Counted from the first letter of the stretch, positions 49,923 through 59,142 are shown. The stretch: 64,000 nt of DNA from Planctomycetota bacterium (GCA_020425605.1 JAGQRH010000006.1:1-64000); one strand, 5' to 3'. Numbers and translations: made by a program. The notes: a model not told the origin generated them from the sequence alone.

Positions 49923-50936
49923 ATGAAGTTTCAGGACTATTACGAAATCCTTGGCGTGTCACGAGATGCGTCAATCGACGAGATCAAGAAGGCGTACCGG
50001 AAGCTCGCCATCAAGTGGCACCCGGACCGGCACGGTGATTCCGACCGGGCCGCCGCCGAAGAGAAATTCAAGCGCATCAACGAAGCCAAGGAAGTTCTGA
50101 CCGACCCCGAAAAGCGTGCCAAGTACGACAAGTTCGGCCAGAACTGGGAACACGGGCAGGACTTCACCCCGCCCCAGGGCGGCGGCTGGCAGACGATGGA
50201 CCCGGATGAATTCGCCTCGATGTTCGGCGGCGGCGGCGGGTTCTCCGATTTCTTCGCCAGCATGTTCGGCAACGACATGCGCGGGCGGGCGCGCACCCAC
50301 CGCCGCTACCAGGCACGCGGCGCCGACGTGAATGCCGACCTGCGCCTGACGATTTCTGATGCGATCGACGGGGGGAAGCGCGAGTTCGGTCTCGGCACGG
50401 TCCAGGCGTGCAGCGTCTGCGGCGGCACTGGTGAATTGGGCGACCACGTCTGCCCCACCTGCGCGGGCATGGGGCGCGTGCGCGGCCACAAGACCGTCGA
50501 AGTCAGGATTCCGAAGGACGTGCGCGACGGCATGGTGCTGCGCCTGCGCGGGCTGGGCGAAGCGGGGCAGGGCGGCGGCGAACCCGGCGACCTGTACCTG
50601 ACGATCCGCCTGCAGGGCGACGCCAACTACCGCCGCGAGGGATCTGACATATTCGCCGACGTCCCCGTCGCGCCTTGGGAGGCACTCGAGGGCGCAAGAA
50701 TCGACTTGCGGACACTGGACGGCACGATCACGCTCAACGTCACGGCCGGCACAAAGTCCGGCCAGCACCTGCGCCTGAAGGGCTTGGGCCTGCCGCACGA
50801 GCAAGGTGGGCGCGGCGACCTGTTCGCAGTCATCCGCCTCGCGATGCCGGAGAACACCAGCGAGAAGCAGAAAGAGCTGATCAAAGAGTTGAAGGAAGCC
50901 GGCCCAACCGAAATATCCGGCGGCGCACGGAAGTAG
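49923..50936 (+). CDS. DnaJ-family chaperone with single zinc centre
   Basis: 337 residues from ATG 49923. The J domain is complete with HPD at 33-35. A Gly/Phe-type linker ([16 protein letters not shown]) follows. Cys163-x-x-Cys166 and Cys177-x-x-Cys180 give one zinc site, against four CxxCxGxG repeats in DnaJ and none in CbpA. Two C-terminal substrate domains are seen ([33 protein letters not shown]). It stimulates DnaK and holds unfolded proteins. The last six residues, SGGARK, and the stop codon lie in a 134-bp repeat also found at 53349. Confidence 0.85.
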   Translation: MKFQDYYEILGVSRDASIDEIKKAYRKLAIKWHPDRHGDSDRAAAEEKFKRINEAKEVLTDPEKRAKYDKFGQNWEHGQDFTPPQGGGWQTMDPDEFASMFGGGGGFSDFFASMFGNDMRGRARTHRRYQARGADVNADLRLTISDAIDGGKREFGLGTVQACSVCGGTGELGDHVCPTCAGMGRVRGHKTVEVRIPKDVRDGMVLRLRGLGEAGQGGGEPGDLYLTIRLQGDANYRREGSDIFADVPVAPWEALEGARIDLRTLDGTITLNVTAGTKSGQHLRLKGLGLPHEQGGRGDLFAVIRLAMPENTSEKQKELIKELKEAGPTEISGGARK

Positions 50937-51049
50937 CCGTGGCATCGCCTTCCAGGCGATGAGTTGCGGCGGCTTCCAGCCGCTGCAACGCCTGCTGGAA
51001 GCAGGCGCTACGCATGCGCAGGATGCGTATGCCGCTTAGTGCGGCTCGT
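50916..51049. repeat. 134-bp multi-hairpin repeat, copy A
   Basis: Starts TCCGGCGGCGCA within the DnaJ-like gene and ends TAGTGCGGCTCGT. It holds hairpins such as GCATCGCC-ttcca-GGCGATG, GCGGCTtcCAGCCGC and GCCTGCtggaaGCAGGC, then a GCATGCGCA..TGCGTATGC stem. Most of it matches 53349-53481. It carries the stop codon of the DnaJ-like gene. Confidence 0.75.
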
Positions 51050-51138
51050 TTTCTGGCGATGCAACTCGCTTGTGTAGATCGACCCGCCAGCGTTACTCTA
51101 TGTGCTGTTCGCCCTTCTCCCCCCTTTACGGGTGACCC

Positions 51139-52689
51139 ATGCGCATACCGAGAAACTGCCTGGCGTTTGCATCGCTCGTTCTGTTCGCAAGCACGCTTCC
51201 GGCGCTGTCCATTGACGGCTCTACGTTCGAAGAACTGCTTGCTGATGCCGATTTCGTCGGCGTCGTTCGCTGCGATGTGGCAGGCGGCATTGTGGCGGGC
51301 TATGTCGTCGAGGAAACCTGGGCGGGCACCCCGAACGTCGGAGACCACATACGCATCTGCGACCTGCCCGACACACACGAGAACCCATTGCCGTATCGAC
51401 TGTGTGGCGAACGTCTCGTGGTAGCAGCCCGCGACGAGGGCCCGTTCTCAGCTGACATTGCCTGCCCTTTTCCGGACGAGTACTCCACGCCGGTGGTGCG
51501 ACGGAACCTGGACACAACCTATACGTTGCCGTGGAGACAGGGCGTAGCCGAACTAGCTGGCGAACAGGAGGGCCTCGATTTCGGCCGGGAGTTCGAATCG
51601 CTCGACCGCCTGCGCAAAAAGGCGCAGGAATTCCTGCTCCTGAGCGACGACGCAAGAGAAGAACTAGTGCTGAAAACTCGCTTTCGGGCCGCTATTGACG
51701 CCAGTGTTGCGGACGCAACGGTCGATCGCGCGCAAAAACTGAAGGCCATGCTTGCAAACGTCGAGGCGGCGAAGGGCGCCAAGGCGACCGTCCTCAAGCT
51801 GCTTGAAATAGCGCGTGCGGACGAGGATGACGGACTCTGGAGTTCATACAACGCGCTGGAGCACGGGCTGGCGATAACTCTGCTCACCCTGGGCAAGGTC
51901 GCTGATCTGCCATACGAAGGCGAGGAGCGACAGTACCTAATGCAGAAGTTGCTCCACCGCGTGGTCCCGACGGCCTATGCTGCTGTGACGACGGAACCCG
52001 AGGCCGAGGAGCCGGACCATCCCACGGATGCCGAGTTCCTTGCCGCGCGCAATGCATTGGCCGCAGATCCTCTCGACTGGCAGGCCTTTCATTCCGGCGC
52101 GCAACTGCTCGCCAGGTGGCAGCCGCTGGGATTCGCCGACTGGTTATGCTCGTGGAATCCCCCCGGCAAATCAGAAGAGGTCAGGCAGGCCGGCGTCATG
52201 GAACTCGCCTATTGGTTTTGCAGCAGACTTCAGGGCAATCGTGCGGATTGCCTGAAGACGCTCGCCGCCGCCGAGCGCAAGGAACTCCGTGTTGTCGCCG
52301 CCAGCTACTGGATGACGTTTGACGAGGCCAGCGCAAGGCCGGTTCTGACGGAGCTGGCCAAACTGGACGACCCCTATCTGGCCGCACTTGCGGCGCTGCC
52401 GCTCGCTCGGCGCGGCGACAAAGACGCACTCGCCGTCGGCCTGAAAGTGTTCGGAAGTGATGCGAAGCGGAATCTGCCCATAGCGCTTCGCGATGTGCTC
52501 AAGAAACGCTATCTGATCCTGCTGTCAAACAGCGCGGCCACATCGGGCGTCGCGCAGCCTCCGGACGGTCGGAAACTCCGCTACGAGAAGTCTCCGGCAG
52601 CAATCGAGGCGTGGTGGGTGAAGGTTAGAGGCACGATCAGCCTCAACGACCCATGGCTGGAAGAACTCGCCAAGACCGGACAAGACTAG
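51139..52689 (+). CDS. Secreted helical-repeat hypothetical protein
   Basis: 516 residues. A signal peptide (NCLAFASLVLFASTLPALS) is followed by a beta-rich domain of about 100 residues (FVGVVRCDVAGGIVAGYVVEETWAG), as in proteins that start with the phrase 'ADFVGVV'. From 130 to the end it is helical, with Ala- and Leu-rich HEAT-like repeats (LKTLAAAERKELRVVAASYW, LAALAALPLARRGDKDAL). No family named. Conserved Cys (CDLPDTHENPLPYRLC) may form a disulfide. It is rightward, ahead of a membrane protein. Confidence 0.6.
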   Translation: MRIPRNCLAFASLVLFASTLPALSIDGSTFEELLADADFVGVVRCDVAGGIVAGYVVEETWAGTPNVGDHIRICDLPDTHENPLPYRLCGERLVVAARDEGPFSADIACPFPDEYSTPVVRRNLDTTYTLPWRQGVAELAGEQEGLDFGREFESLDRLRKKAQEFLLLSDDAREELVLKTRFRAAIDASVADATVDRAQKLKAMLANVEAAKGAKATVLKLLEIARADEDDGLWSSYNALEHGLAITLLTLGKVADLPYEGEERQYLMQKLLHRVVPTAYAAVTTEPEAEEPDHPTDAEFLAARNALAADPLDWQAFHSGAQLLARWQPLGFADWLCSWNPPGKSEEVRQAGVMELAYWFCSRLQGNRADCLKTLAAAERKELRVVAASYWMTFDEASARPVLTELAKLDDPYLAALAALPLARRGDKDALAVGLKVFGSDAKRNLPIALRDVLKKRYLILLSNSAATSGVAQPPDGRKLRYEKSPAAIEAWWVKVRGTISLNDPWLEELAKTGQD

Positions 52690-52751
52690 TCCGGCCCGCG
52701 GCGAAGTCCGCCGTACGACTAAAAGAGGGCGGGGAGGGGGCGCCGGACAAA

Positions 52752-53369
52752 ATGGGAAGTCATCCGCAACCGGGCGCGAAATCAGTCGCAAGTGGCAGCG
52801 TCCGGCTGTTCAGGTCGATCTTGGTGGCGCTGTTCTTTGCAGCCTCGGTGTATGGATTGGTCACGTCTGTTGTTTTGTGGACGCTTGCGCTGTTTCAGGT
52901 GACTCCTTCCCCTGCAACTCAGTCCATCCGGCAGCTTGCGCTGCTGCCCACGTTGCCTGTTGCCATGGCCGCGATTCTGTTTTCCACGATTGTTGGCATA
53001 GCGAAGCACGGGTGGTGGTGGGGCAGATTCAGCGTGTTTGAAGACCTTGCGGCGTTGAAGAAACGAACGTTCACGGTGCTGGTTGCCGCGCCTTGCTTGC
53101 TTGGCTCCGCCTCGTGGATTTTCGCGATGGCTGTCATCATGGTCTACTCCGGCGGCCCCGAGCTTTCCGGTGCGCGATACGTAACGACGAATCGTGATGG
53201 AGTCGTATTGCAAGAAGTGCCTCAGTGGATTGGTGTGTCCTTCCGTTGGATCTCTCTGGCGGCCGGTGCCGCACTTGCGAGCTTCGCCTGCACGATCGGG
53301 CTTGGCTCCGCTGCACGACTGGAAAGAGATACGGGCGCAACTGATGTGTCCGGCGGCGCAAGAAAGTAG
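52752..53369 (+). CDS. Four-TM membrane protein ending SGGARK
   Basis: 205 residues from ATG 52752; GGGGAGGGGG lies about 12 bases upstream. About four TM helices are visible (SILVALFFAASVYGLVTSVVLW; LALLPTLPVAMAAILFSTIVG; VLVAAPCLLGSASWIFAMAV; ISLAAGAALASFACTIGLG). The C-terminus TDVSGGARK shares SGGARK with the DnaJ-like protein because both end inside copies of the 134-bp repeat. No family recognised. The true C-terminus before the repeat arrived may have been different. Confidence 0.55.
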   Translation: MGSHPQPGAKSVASGSVRLFRSILVALFFAASVYGLVTSVVLWTLALFQVTPSPATQSIRQLALLPTLPVAMAAILFSTIVGIAKHGWWWGRFSVFEDLAALKKRTFTVLVAAPCLLGSASWIFAMAVIMVYSGGPELSGARYVTTNRDGVVLQEVPQWIGVSFRWISLAAGAALASFACTIGLGSAARLERDTGATDVSGGARK

Positions 53370-53481
53370 CCGTGGCATCGCCTCTCAGGCGGTGAGTTGC
53401 AGCGGCTTCCAGCCGCTGGCGGCCTGCTGGAAGCAGGCGCGACTCATGCGCAGGATGCGCATGCCACCTAGTGCGGCTCGT
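53349..53481. repeat. 133-bp multi-hairpin repeat, copy B
   Basis: The same order of hairpins as 50916-51049 with some changed bases: GCATCGCC-tctca-GGCGGTG, GCGGCTtcCAGCCGC, GCCTGCtggaaGCAGGC, and GCATGCGCA. It lies between convergent genes. It holds the stop codon of the four-TM gene on the left and the last codons (DEPH, stop TAG) of the leftward Sel1 lipoprotein on the right. Confidence 0.75.
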
Positions 53482-54292
53482 CGTTGGCTTCGAGTTGCTT
53501 GAGTCGCTCTTCGGCGGCGATCTGGACTTCGGGGTTGGTGTCCTGGGCGAATGCTTTTCTGTACCACGACTTGGCCTGTTCGGTGTTTTTCTCCACACCT
53601 CGGCCGTCTTGATACAGGTCGCCCATGGCGAGCATGCTGGCCGGGTGATCTGCCGCGGCTCCGCGCTCGAACCAGTAAAACGCGTCCTCATCGCTCTGCT
53701 GCACGCCGTCACCATCGAGGTGCATGACGCCCAGGTAGTAGCAGGCGCCCGGCACGCCGCTGTCGGCCGCGTCGAGAAACCAGACGGCCGCCTCAGCGTG
53801 ATCCTCAGGCGTGGCGATGCCTTCGTAGTGAAACAGGCCAAGGCGATAGCTGGCCTCAGGGTCACCGGTTCCCGCGCTGCGCTGCAGCCAGGCGTAGGCC
53901 TTTGCGTCGCTCTGGCCCACGCCCTTGCCGAAGAAGTAGAGCTGCCAGATGTACGTCAGCGCGTCGCGCTGGCCCGTCTCGGCGGCCTTTTCGACCCATA
54001 GTGCCGCCTGGTTGAAGTCCACGGGCACGCCGCGGTTGCCGGTCATGTACCACAAGCCCAGCTCGAACTGCGCCTCCGCGTGCCCGCGCTCGGCCGCACT
54101 CAGCATGTACCTGCGCGCGTCATCGAATTCGTTGGCGTCGCGCAATTCCATGCCGCGCCGGTAGGACGCTTCGGGCGTCAGCGTGCCTTCATCGCCCCTT
54201 TGCCCTGCCGTGTCCGGTTGTGGATGGGTGCGTCCCGTGCTGGAACACCCGCATAGTCCAAGAGCCAGCAATGAGATCAGCAGCAGGCGCAT
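53468..54292 (-). CDS. Sel1-repeat lipoprotein
   Basis: 274 residues. MRLLLISLLALGLCGC is a lipoprotein signal with Cys16 at the lipobox. Sel1-type (TPR-like) repeats fill the rest: AEAQFELGLWYMTGNRGVPVD, EASYRLGLFHYEGIA, GACYYLGVMHLDGDGVQQ and ASMLAMGDLYQDGRGVEKN, each about 36 residues. Such proteins scaffold protein complexes at the envelope. The last few codons come from the repeat at 53349-53481. Transcribed leftward, convergent with the four-TM gene. Confidence 0.8.
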   Translation of the reverse strand: MRLLLISLLALGLCGCSSTGRTHPQPDTAGQRGDEGTLTPEASYRRGMELRDANEFDDARRYMLSAAERGHAEAQFELGLWYMTGNRGVPVDFNQAALWVEKAAETGQRDALTYIWQLYFFGKGVGQSDAKAYAWLQRSAGTGDPEASYRLGLFHYEGIATPEDHAEAAVWFLDAADSGVPGACYYLGVMHLDGDGVQQSDEDAFYWFERGAAADHPASMLAMGDLYQDGRGVEKNTEQAKSWYRKAFAQDTNPEVQIAAEERLKQLEANDEPH

Positions 54293-54356
54293 AGATGTCT
54301 CAAAGGGGCCGCCGCGGGGAGTGATAGTGTAGCAGGCGGAGCATTGCGGCCCAAGA

Positions 54357-54386
54357 AAACAGCCCCCTCCGGGGAGGGGGCTGTTT
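54357..54386. terminator. Bidirectional terminator, 14-bp stem
   Basis: AAACAGCCCCCTCC (54357-54370) and GGAGGGGGCTGTTT (54373-54386) are perfect complements. It lies 12 bases after the stop of the leftward coiled-coil gene (54399) and 64 bases before the next leftward gene starts, so it ends that transcript. Confidence 0.8.
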
Positions 54387-54398
54387 GCGGTCCGCCTG

Positions 54399-55244
54399 TT
54401 ACTTGCCCAGGCCCTTCAGTTCTTTGCGCAGGGCATTGGCCTTGTCCTTCAACTCGCCGATCTGTTCTTCGATCTTGCGAGACTCCTTCTTGCTGTCGGT
54501 GTCGTTGGCCTTTTCCTTCAGGTCGCCGATCTTGCGCTCAAGCTCCTCAATCGCGCCCTGCAGCTCGTCGCGTCGGCGTTCGCGGTCCGCGCCTTCGTCC
54601 CTTTCGTTGCCGCGGTCACGATTGCCGAGCTTCCCGAGCGAATTCTCAAGCTCCTCGATGGCCTTCTTCACCTGCTCGCGGCGCTCGCCCTCGGATTCCT
54701 TCAGGCGCTTGTGCAGCTGCTCAAGCTTCTGCTCAAGCTGTTCGCGATTGGGGCGCTCGCCGTTCGGGCGATCCATGCCGGGCATGCGCGGCATTTCAGG
54801 CATTCCGCGAGGCATGTCGCGCTGGCCCATCCCCGGCCGTGGAATCGGCTGCCAGTGCGGACCCTCTTCGCCATCGGCGAGCATGAAAGTCTCGCCCGTG
54901 GCGGTATTCAGCAGCAGAGCGCGCTCGCGCAACATGACCACCTGCCAGGTGCCGGCCTGGGGCTGCGTCATGCGCATCATCGGCATGTTCCCGCCCATTG
55001 GTGGCTGGGGGGCCTGCGGCTGGCGCGGTGTGTCCGGAGTCTGAACACGGCGGCGCTGGATGAACCAGTCGCCGTCTTCACCCTCAATGATCTCGCCTTC
55101 TTCAACTTCAACGACTCTGGGCTTGTCCGCCTGGGTACGGCGGGTTTCGCGGCGAGCGTCCTGGGCATTGTTGCCCTGCACGCTGAACGCGCCGATCACG
55201 CCTGTCACGAGAATTGCCAGTGCGGCAATGATGAGCTTCTGCAT
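54399..55244 (-). CDS. Membrane-tethered or secreted coiled-coil protein
   Basis: 281 residues from ATG 55244 (GGAGG eight bases upstream). MQKLIIAALAILVTGVIGAFS is a signal or anchor. A region with DWFIQRRRV and Pro/Met-rich runs (GGNMPMMRMTQPQ, DMPRGMPEMPRMPGM) follows, then from about 165 to the end a highly charged coiled coil (EQLEQKLEQLHKRLKESEGE, ELQGAIEELERKIGDLKEK). It resembles planctomycete envelope proteins of unknown function. Partner unknown; convergent and short distance to no other gene of obvious link. Confidence 0.65.
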   Translation of the reverse strand: MQKLIIAALAILVTGVIGAFSVQGNNAQDARRETRRTQADKPRVVEVEEGEIIEGEDGDWFIQRRRVQTPDTPRQPQAPQPPMGGNMPMMRMTQPQAGTWQVVMLRERALLLNTATGETFMLADGEEGPHWQPIPRPGMGQRDMPRGMPEMPRMPGMDRPNGERPNREQLEQKLEQLHKRLKESEGERREQVKKAIEELENSLGKLGNRDRGNERDEGADRERRRDELQGAIEELERKIGDLKEKANDTDSKKESRKIEEQIGELKDKANALRKELKGLGK

Positions 55245-55352
55245 GGGAATGGCCTCCGGTAATTGTTTGTTTCCTTTGTTAATACGCCTGATATTGGGCC
55301 GCGTAACGCGAAATCTGCGCAATTCCCCGGGCCCACTGCTATAAAGCCAACC

Positions 55353-56888
55353 ATGTCGACTGAGCCTTTCGCAGCCATTTACCACCAGCGAACCAAGTAC
55401 CACCCTGAGACCATCAATCAGGGACATGCGATCGACTGGAGCAACCCGCCCGACCAGTTCAAGGAATACGCCGGCGCGCCGCGCTTCGAGCTACGCCCAT
55501 TCCTGCCCACCGGCGAATCCGAAGACTGGCAGGCGACGGTCAATCTGCAGGACAAAGAAGGCCCGTTTTCTCTGCCGCAGCTGTCCAAGTTGCTGTTCGC
55601 CACCAACGGCGTGACGGCCATGGCGCTAAGTGGCGGCCAGAAGCTGCTGTTCCGCGCAGCGCCCAGTGCCGGCGCGCTGTACCCGACCGACCTGTACCTG
55701 GTCGTGCGCAATCACGCCGACCTGCCCGACGGTGTTTTCTACTACCACGTGCGCGACCACGCGCTGCTCGAGGTTTATCCCGAAGGACTGGGCCCGGACG
55801 GCGACGAGCTGTTCCGCAGGCTGTCAGCCGCGTGCTTCAACGACCCGGCAATCGCGGTGGCGGATGTCGCGCTTGTGGCAACAGCGGTTTTCTGGCGCTC
55901 AAGCTGGCGCTACGGCGACCGGGCATACCGACGTTGCCTGCTGGATACCGGCCACGTGCTCGGCAACTTCGACATCATTGCGCCGAAGCTGGACCTGTTC
56001 GTTACCGCCACGGCCGGTTTCGTCGACCACGAAGTCGCCGAGCTGCTTGCAATCCCCGAAGACAAGGAAGGCGCGCTCGCCGTCTTCAGCCTGCACGAAG
56101 TTGGCGAGGCCGAAGACATCAAGCCGGGGCCGAGTGCGCGTGCATCCAGCGATGTCGAGCCAAAGCCATCGGACGACGCCATTCTGGGTATTCACGGCGC
56201 CAGCTCAATCCGCCGTGATTCGGCCGACAAGGCTGTAGCGCATGACCGCGAGGGCGAAGACTTCCTGCTGAACCCGAAGTACGCGTTCGCGTCTGGCACC
56301 AAGCTGAAGACCAGCGACACCGACCTCAATGAGCAGATCGAAATCGCCATCCTGCGCCGCCGCAGCACACGCGTCTTGAACCGCGAGCCCCTGCGCCTGG
56401 CCGAGTTGGCCGACCTGTTGGCGTTTGCCTATCGGCCGGACCTGAGCCTGCCGCCGGAGCAGCAGCCGCGCTATTTCGACACGTCGCTGCTGGAGACATT
56501 CCTGGTGGTCAATTCCGTGCAGGACCTGGAGCCGGGCGTCTATCACTTTGCGCCGAACTTCATGGAACTGCTGAGTGTCCGCGAAGGCAGCGTGCGCAAC
56601 GAGATTTTCCACTTGGCACTGGGGCAGGAGCTGGCACGCGACGCCAGCGTGGTCGTCGTCCACACGGCCGACCTCGAAGCCGCCACAAAGAAGTACGGCA
56701 GCCGCGCGTACCGCTATCTGCACCTCGACGCCGGGCATATAGGCGAGCGATTGAACGTCGGCGCGATTCGGCTCGAGCTCGGCGTATCGGGCATCGGCGG
56801 ATTTTTCGATGATGAAGTGAATGAGCTGTTGAACATTCCCGAGAAGGAATTGTGCGTCTACATTACCTGTCTCGGGCGAGCCCAGTAG
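55353..56888 (+). CDS. SagB-type dehydrogenase with two nitroreductase domains
   Basis: 511 residues. Two nitroreductase-like halves are seen: 75-265 (LPQLSKLLFATNGVTA, FRAAPSAGALYPTDLYLVV, GHVLGNFDIIAPKLDL) and 345-505 (AILRRRSTRVLNREPLRLAELADLLAFAYR, HLDAGHIGERLNVGAIRLELG). The RAAPSAGALYPT block is the SagB signature. SagB enzymes use FMN to oxidise azolines to azoles in peptide natural products (TOMMs). No cyclodehydratase (YcaO) or precursor peptide is in the window, so it may act elsewhere. It begins a three-gene row with SUFU and M16 genes. Confidence 0.8.
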   Translation: MSTEPFAAIYHQRTKYHPETINQGHAIDWSNPPDQFKEYAGAPRFELRPFLPTGESEDWQATVNLQDKEGPFSLPQLSKLLFATNGVTAMALSGGQKLLFRAAPSAGALYPTDLYLVVRNHADLPDGVFYYHVRDHALLEVYPEGLGPDGDELFRRLSAACFNDPAIAVADVALVATAVFWRSSWRYGDRAYRRCLLDTGHVLGNFDIIAPKLDLFVTATAGFVDHEVAELLAIPEDKEGALAVFSLHEVGEAEDIKPGPSARASSDVEPKPSDDAILGIHGASSIRRDSADKAVAHDREGEDFLLNPKYAFASGTKLKTSDTDLNEQIEIAILRRRSTRVLNREPLRLAELADLLAFAYRPDLSLPPEQQPRYFDTSLLETFLVVNSVQDLEPGVYHFAPNFMELLSVREGSVRNEIFHLALGQELARDASVVVVHTADLEAATKKYGSRAYRYLHLDAGHIGERLNVGAIRLELGVSGIGGFFDDEVNELLNIPEKELCVYITCLGRAQ

Positions 56889-56896
56889 GTATTCGA

Positions 56897-57466
56897 ATGA
56901 CTGACGGTGCATGGCAGCAGCTCTGGAATGCACGACTCGCAGGCTTGGAAGGCCTGTTTGGCAAGTCAGATCCGGATGTTCAGCATGCGGTGGTACCATT
57001 CGAGTTGGGGTATGAAGCAGGCGGCGGGCCGGACTACGTCACGTTCTCAAACCACAAGGGTGGAGTTCTCTTTGTCTCGGCGGAGCTCACTGGCGAATCC
57101 AGTCAGTTACCATCGGCCGCCATGGGGCAGTACGAGCTCGCAATGCTGCATCGAGGTGAAGAGGACTGGCACAGTCGCATCCAGCGGGGGCTTGCGTACT
57201 ACTCGCTGAAGACTGTCATCGAGCCTGGTCATACTATGGACTTGGGTCCACTAGCGCCGGGAGGTTCTGAGATATCGGCCTTGCTGTTTGTGGACTACGG
57301 CCGGTTTAAGCTCAACGACAAGTCAGCAGGAGTCCTTCTCCTCGTGGGGATTACCCAACACGAGTTGGCCATGAAGGACTACTCGGGTGCGGAAGTCTTG
57401 GTTGACACACTCAAAGAACAAGGTGTTTTTCCTTTCACTGACTGGTGGCGTCAGTCGACGGTATAG
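56897..57466 (+). CDS. Suppressor-of-fused (SUFU)-domain protein
   Basis: 189 residues from ATG 56897, eight bases after the sagB-like stop. The core resembles the SUFU domain (VPFELGYEAGGGPDYVTFSN, QYELAMLHRGEEDWHSRI, GLAYYSLKTVIEPGHTMDL, LLLVGITQHELAM). Bacterial SUFU proteins often act as immunity or anti-toxin proteins in polymorphic toxin systems, but also occur alone. No toxin gene is adjacent. Operon with SagB and M16 genes suggests linked roles, unproven. Codons are more AT-rich than neighbours, so it may be recently acquired. Confidence 0.7.
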   Translation: MTDGAWQQLWNARLAGLEGLFGKSDPDVQHAVVPFELGYEAGGGPDYVTFSNHKGGVLFVSAELTGESSQLPSAAMGQYELAMLHRGEEDWHSRIQRGLAYYSLKTVIEPGHTMDLGPLAPGGSEISALLFVDYGRFKLNDKSAGVLLLVGITQHELAMKDYSGAEVLVDTLKEQGVFPFTDWWRQSTV

Positions 57467-57471
57467 AATCG

Positions 57472-58770
57472 ATGATTGCAGCCAAACTAAAACTGAAAGC
57501 GGTTCGCAGCAAGGCGCTGAAAGAGGTACGCCATGAGGCGCTACTGTCCTGCGGCATGAAACTGATCTTTGCGCCGCGCGCGGGCTTCACGAAGAAGATC
57601 GCCTTCGTCGTTGCAGACTACGGCAGCACCGACAGCACCTGGCTTCACAACGGTAAGCGCGTCACGGTGCCGGATGGCATCGCACACTTTCTGGAGCATC
57701 AGGTATTCAAGAAGGCGCACGGCGACCTGAGCGATGCGTTCACCGCACGCGGCGCCTATTGCAACGCGCACACCAGCCACACACAGACGGCCTACTACTT
57801 CGAGTGCGTGGAGCAGTTCGAGGAAAACCTCGACACGCTGCTTGAGATGGCGCTCACGCCCTACTTCGACAAGAAGCTGGTCGATACCGAGCGCGAGATC
57901 ATCATCCAGGAGATCAACCAGTATCGTGACCACCCGGGCTGGGTCGGCTTCCAGCAGATGCTGGAAGCGCTGTACGTGAAGCACCCGCTGCGGATCGACA
58001 TCGCGGGCACGGCCGAGACGGTCGGCGAAGTCACTCCCGAGCTGCTGGCCATGTGCCACGGCACGTTCTACCACCCGACCAACCTGACGCTGGTCATCAC
58101 CGGTGACTTCGAGCCGGGCGAAGTGCTGAAACTGGCGGACAGGCTGGCCGACAAATGGGCGCCCGCGACGCCGGCACCGGGCTTCACGCGGGTGCGCCCG
58201 TCCGAGCCGAAAAAGGTCGCAAAGCACAAGGCGGTGCGGCGCATGTTCATCCAGCGGCCGCGGTTGCTGCTCGGCTTCAAGGACGCGCAGCAGCCGGCCG
58301 GCGACGCACTGGCACTGCGCGACGTGCTGTCGTCGCTGGCACTGGACGCCCTCTTCAGCAAGGAAAGCGAAGCCTACGAGCAATTGTACCAGACACGGCT
58401 GATCGGCGGCGACTTCGGCGCGGGCTACCAGGCCGAGGCCGGTTTCGGCTACGCGGTGATCGGCGGTGAGACACCGGACGCAGGCAAGCTCGAGGCCGAG
58501 GTCATCAAGATCCTGAAGCAGGCTCGCAAGAGAGGCATTGACCCTGACATCCTCGAGCGCAAGCGCCGCAAGTATCTCGGCCAGTTCCTGCGGGCATTCA
58601 ATGAGCCGGAGGGCACAGCCTACGCATACATCGGCGCGCTGGGCCAGGGCAGCGAGCTGTTCGACGTGCCGGGGATGATCGACAAGATCACGGTCAGACA
58701 GGTCAACCAGCGCATCAACGAGCTGCTGACCCCGAACAACTACGCGGCCAGTGTGTTGTTGCCACAGTAG
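57472..58770 (+). CDS. M16 zinc metallopeptidase (YmfH-like)
   Basis: 432 residues from ATG 57472. The inverted zinc motif HFLEH (His72, Glu75, His76) stands in GIAHFLEHQVFKK and a Glu-containing EREIIIQEI helix at 140-148 provides the third ligand. The C-terminal half shows the second, inactive M16 domain (RLLLGFKDAQQPAGDAL). The group resembles YmfH-type peptidases. M16 enzymes cut peptides; in some RiPP clusters they mature precursors. It is six bases after the SUFU gene, in the same row as the SagB-type gene. Confidence 0.82.
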   Translation: MIAAKLKLKAVRSKALKEVRHEALLSCGMKLIFAPRAGFTKKIAFVVADYGSTDSTWLHNGKRVTVPDGIAHFLEHQVFKKAHGDLSDAFTARGAYCNAHTSHTQTAYYFECVEQFEENLDTLLEMALTPYFDKKLVDTEREIIIQEINQYRDHPGWVGFQQMLEALYVKHPLRIDIAGTAETVGEVTPELLAMCHGTFYHPTNLTLVITGDFEPGEVLKLADRLADKWAPATPAPGFTRVRPSEPKKVAKHKAVRRMFIQRPRLLLGFKDAQQPAGDALALRDVLSSLALDALFSKESEAYEQLYQTRLIGGDFGAGYQAEAGFGYAVIGGETPDAGKLEAEVIKILKQARKRGIDPDILERKRRKYLGQFLRAFNEPEGTAYAYIGALGQGSELFDVPGMIDKITVRQVNQRINELLTPNNYAASVLLPQ

Positions 58771-58824
58771 CCCGGTGCGTCAGCGCCGGGCATTGGTACA
58801 GACCTCATAGGGCGTGGGCAGGTC

Positions 58825-59142
58825 ATGCGTAACTACCTAGTACTGGCGATCGCGCAAGACATTCAAAGACTGTCTGCGGAGCGATTCGAGGCGGCTAGGA
58901 TTTCTATCATCGTCTGTCCCACCACTGAGCACCTGCCGTCCACCGTCGACTCGGATGCCTTGGTAATTGCGATCAGCTCCAATTCAATGGGCTCAACCGC
59001 GTATCAGGAGCTCGTGTTGACGGCCCTCAAGAGGATTTCGCCAAACACGCCCAAATGGTTGCTGATGCTTGATCACGTCCAAATTCCTTTGGGGTTCGCA
59101 GCCATCCGCCAACTACCGGAGTTGCACTTGCGGGAGGCCTAG
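58825..59142 (+). CDS. Hypothetical protein (105 residues)
   Basis: The frame from ATG 58825 encodes a compact alpha/beta protein: LVLAIAQDIQRLSAERFEAA, ISIIVCPTTEHLPSTV, DALVIAISSNSMGSTAYQEL and WLLMLDHVQIPLGFAAI. The pattern of alternating strands and helices could be a Rossmann- or TIR-like small domain. No catalytic motif. It is in a region with less biased codons. No family assigned; follows the M16 gene after 54 bases on the same strand. Confidence 0.45.
   Translation: MRNYLVLAIAQDIQRLSAERFEAARISIIVCPTTEHLPSTVDSDALVIAISSNSMGSTAYQELVLTALKRISPNTPKWLLMLDHVQIPLGFAAIRQLPELHLREA

Noticed and set aside
52525..52791. 88-codon leftward frame between two rightward genes
   Set aside because: Overlaps the end of a signal-peptide protein and the start region of the four-TM protein; Pro/Arg-rich with no ribosome site.
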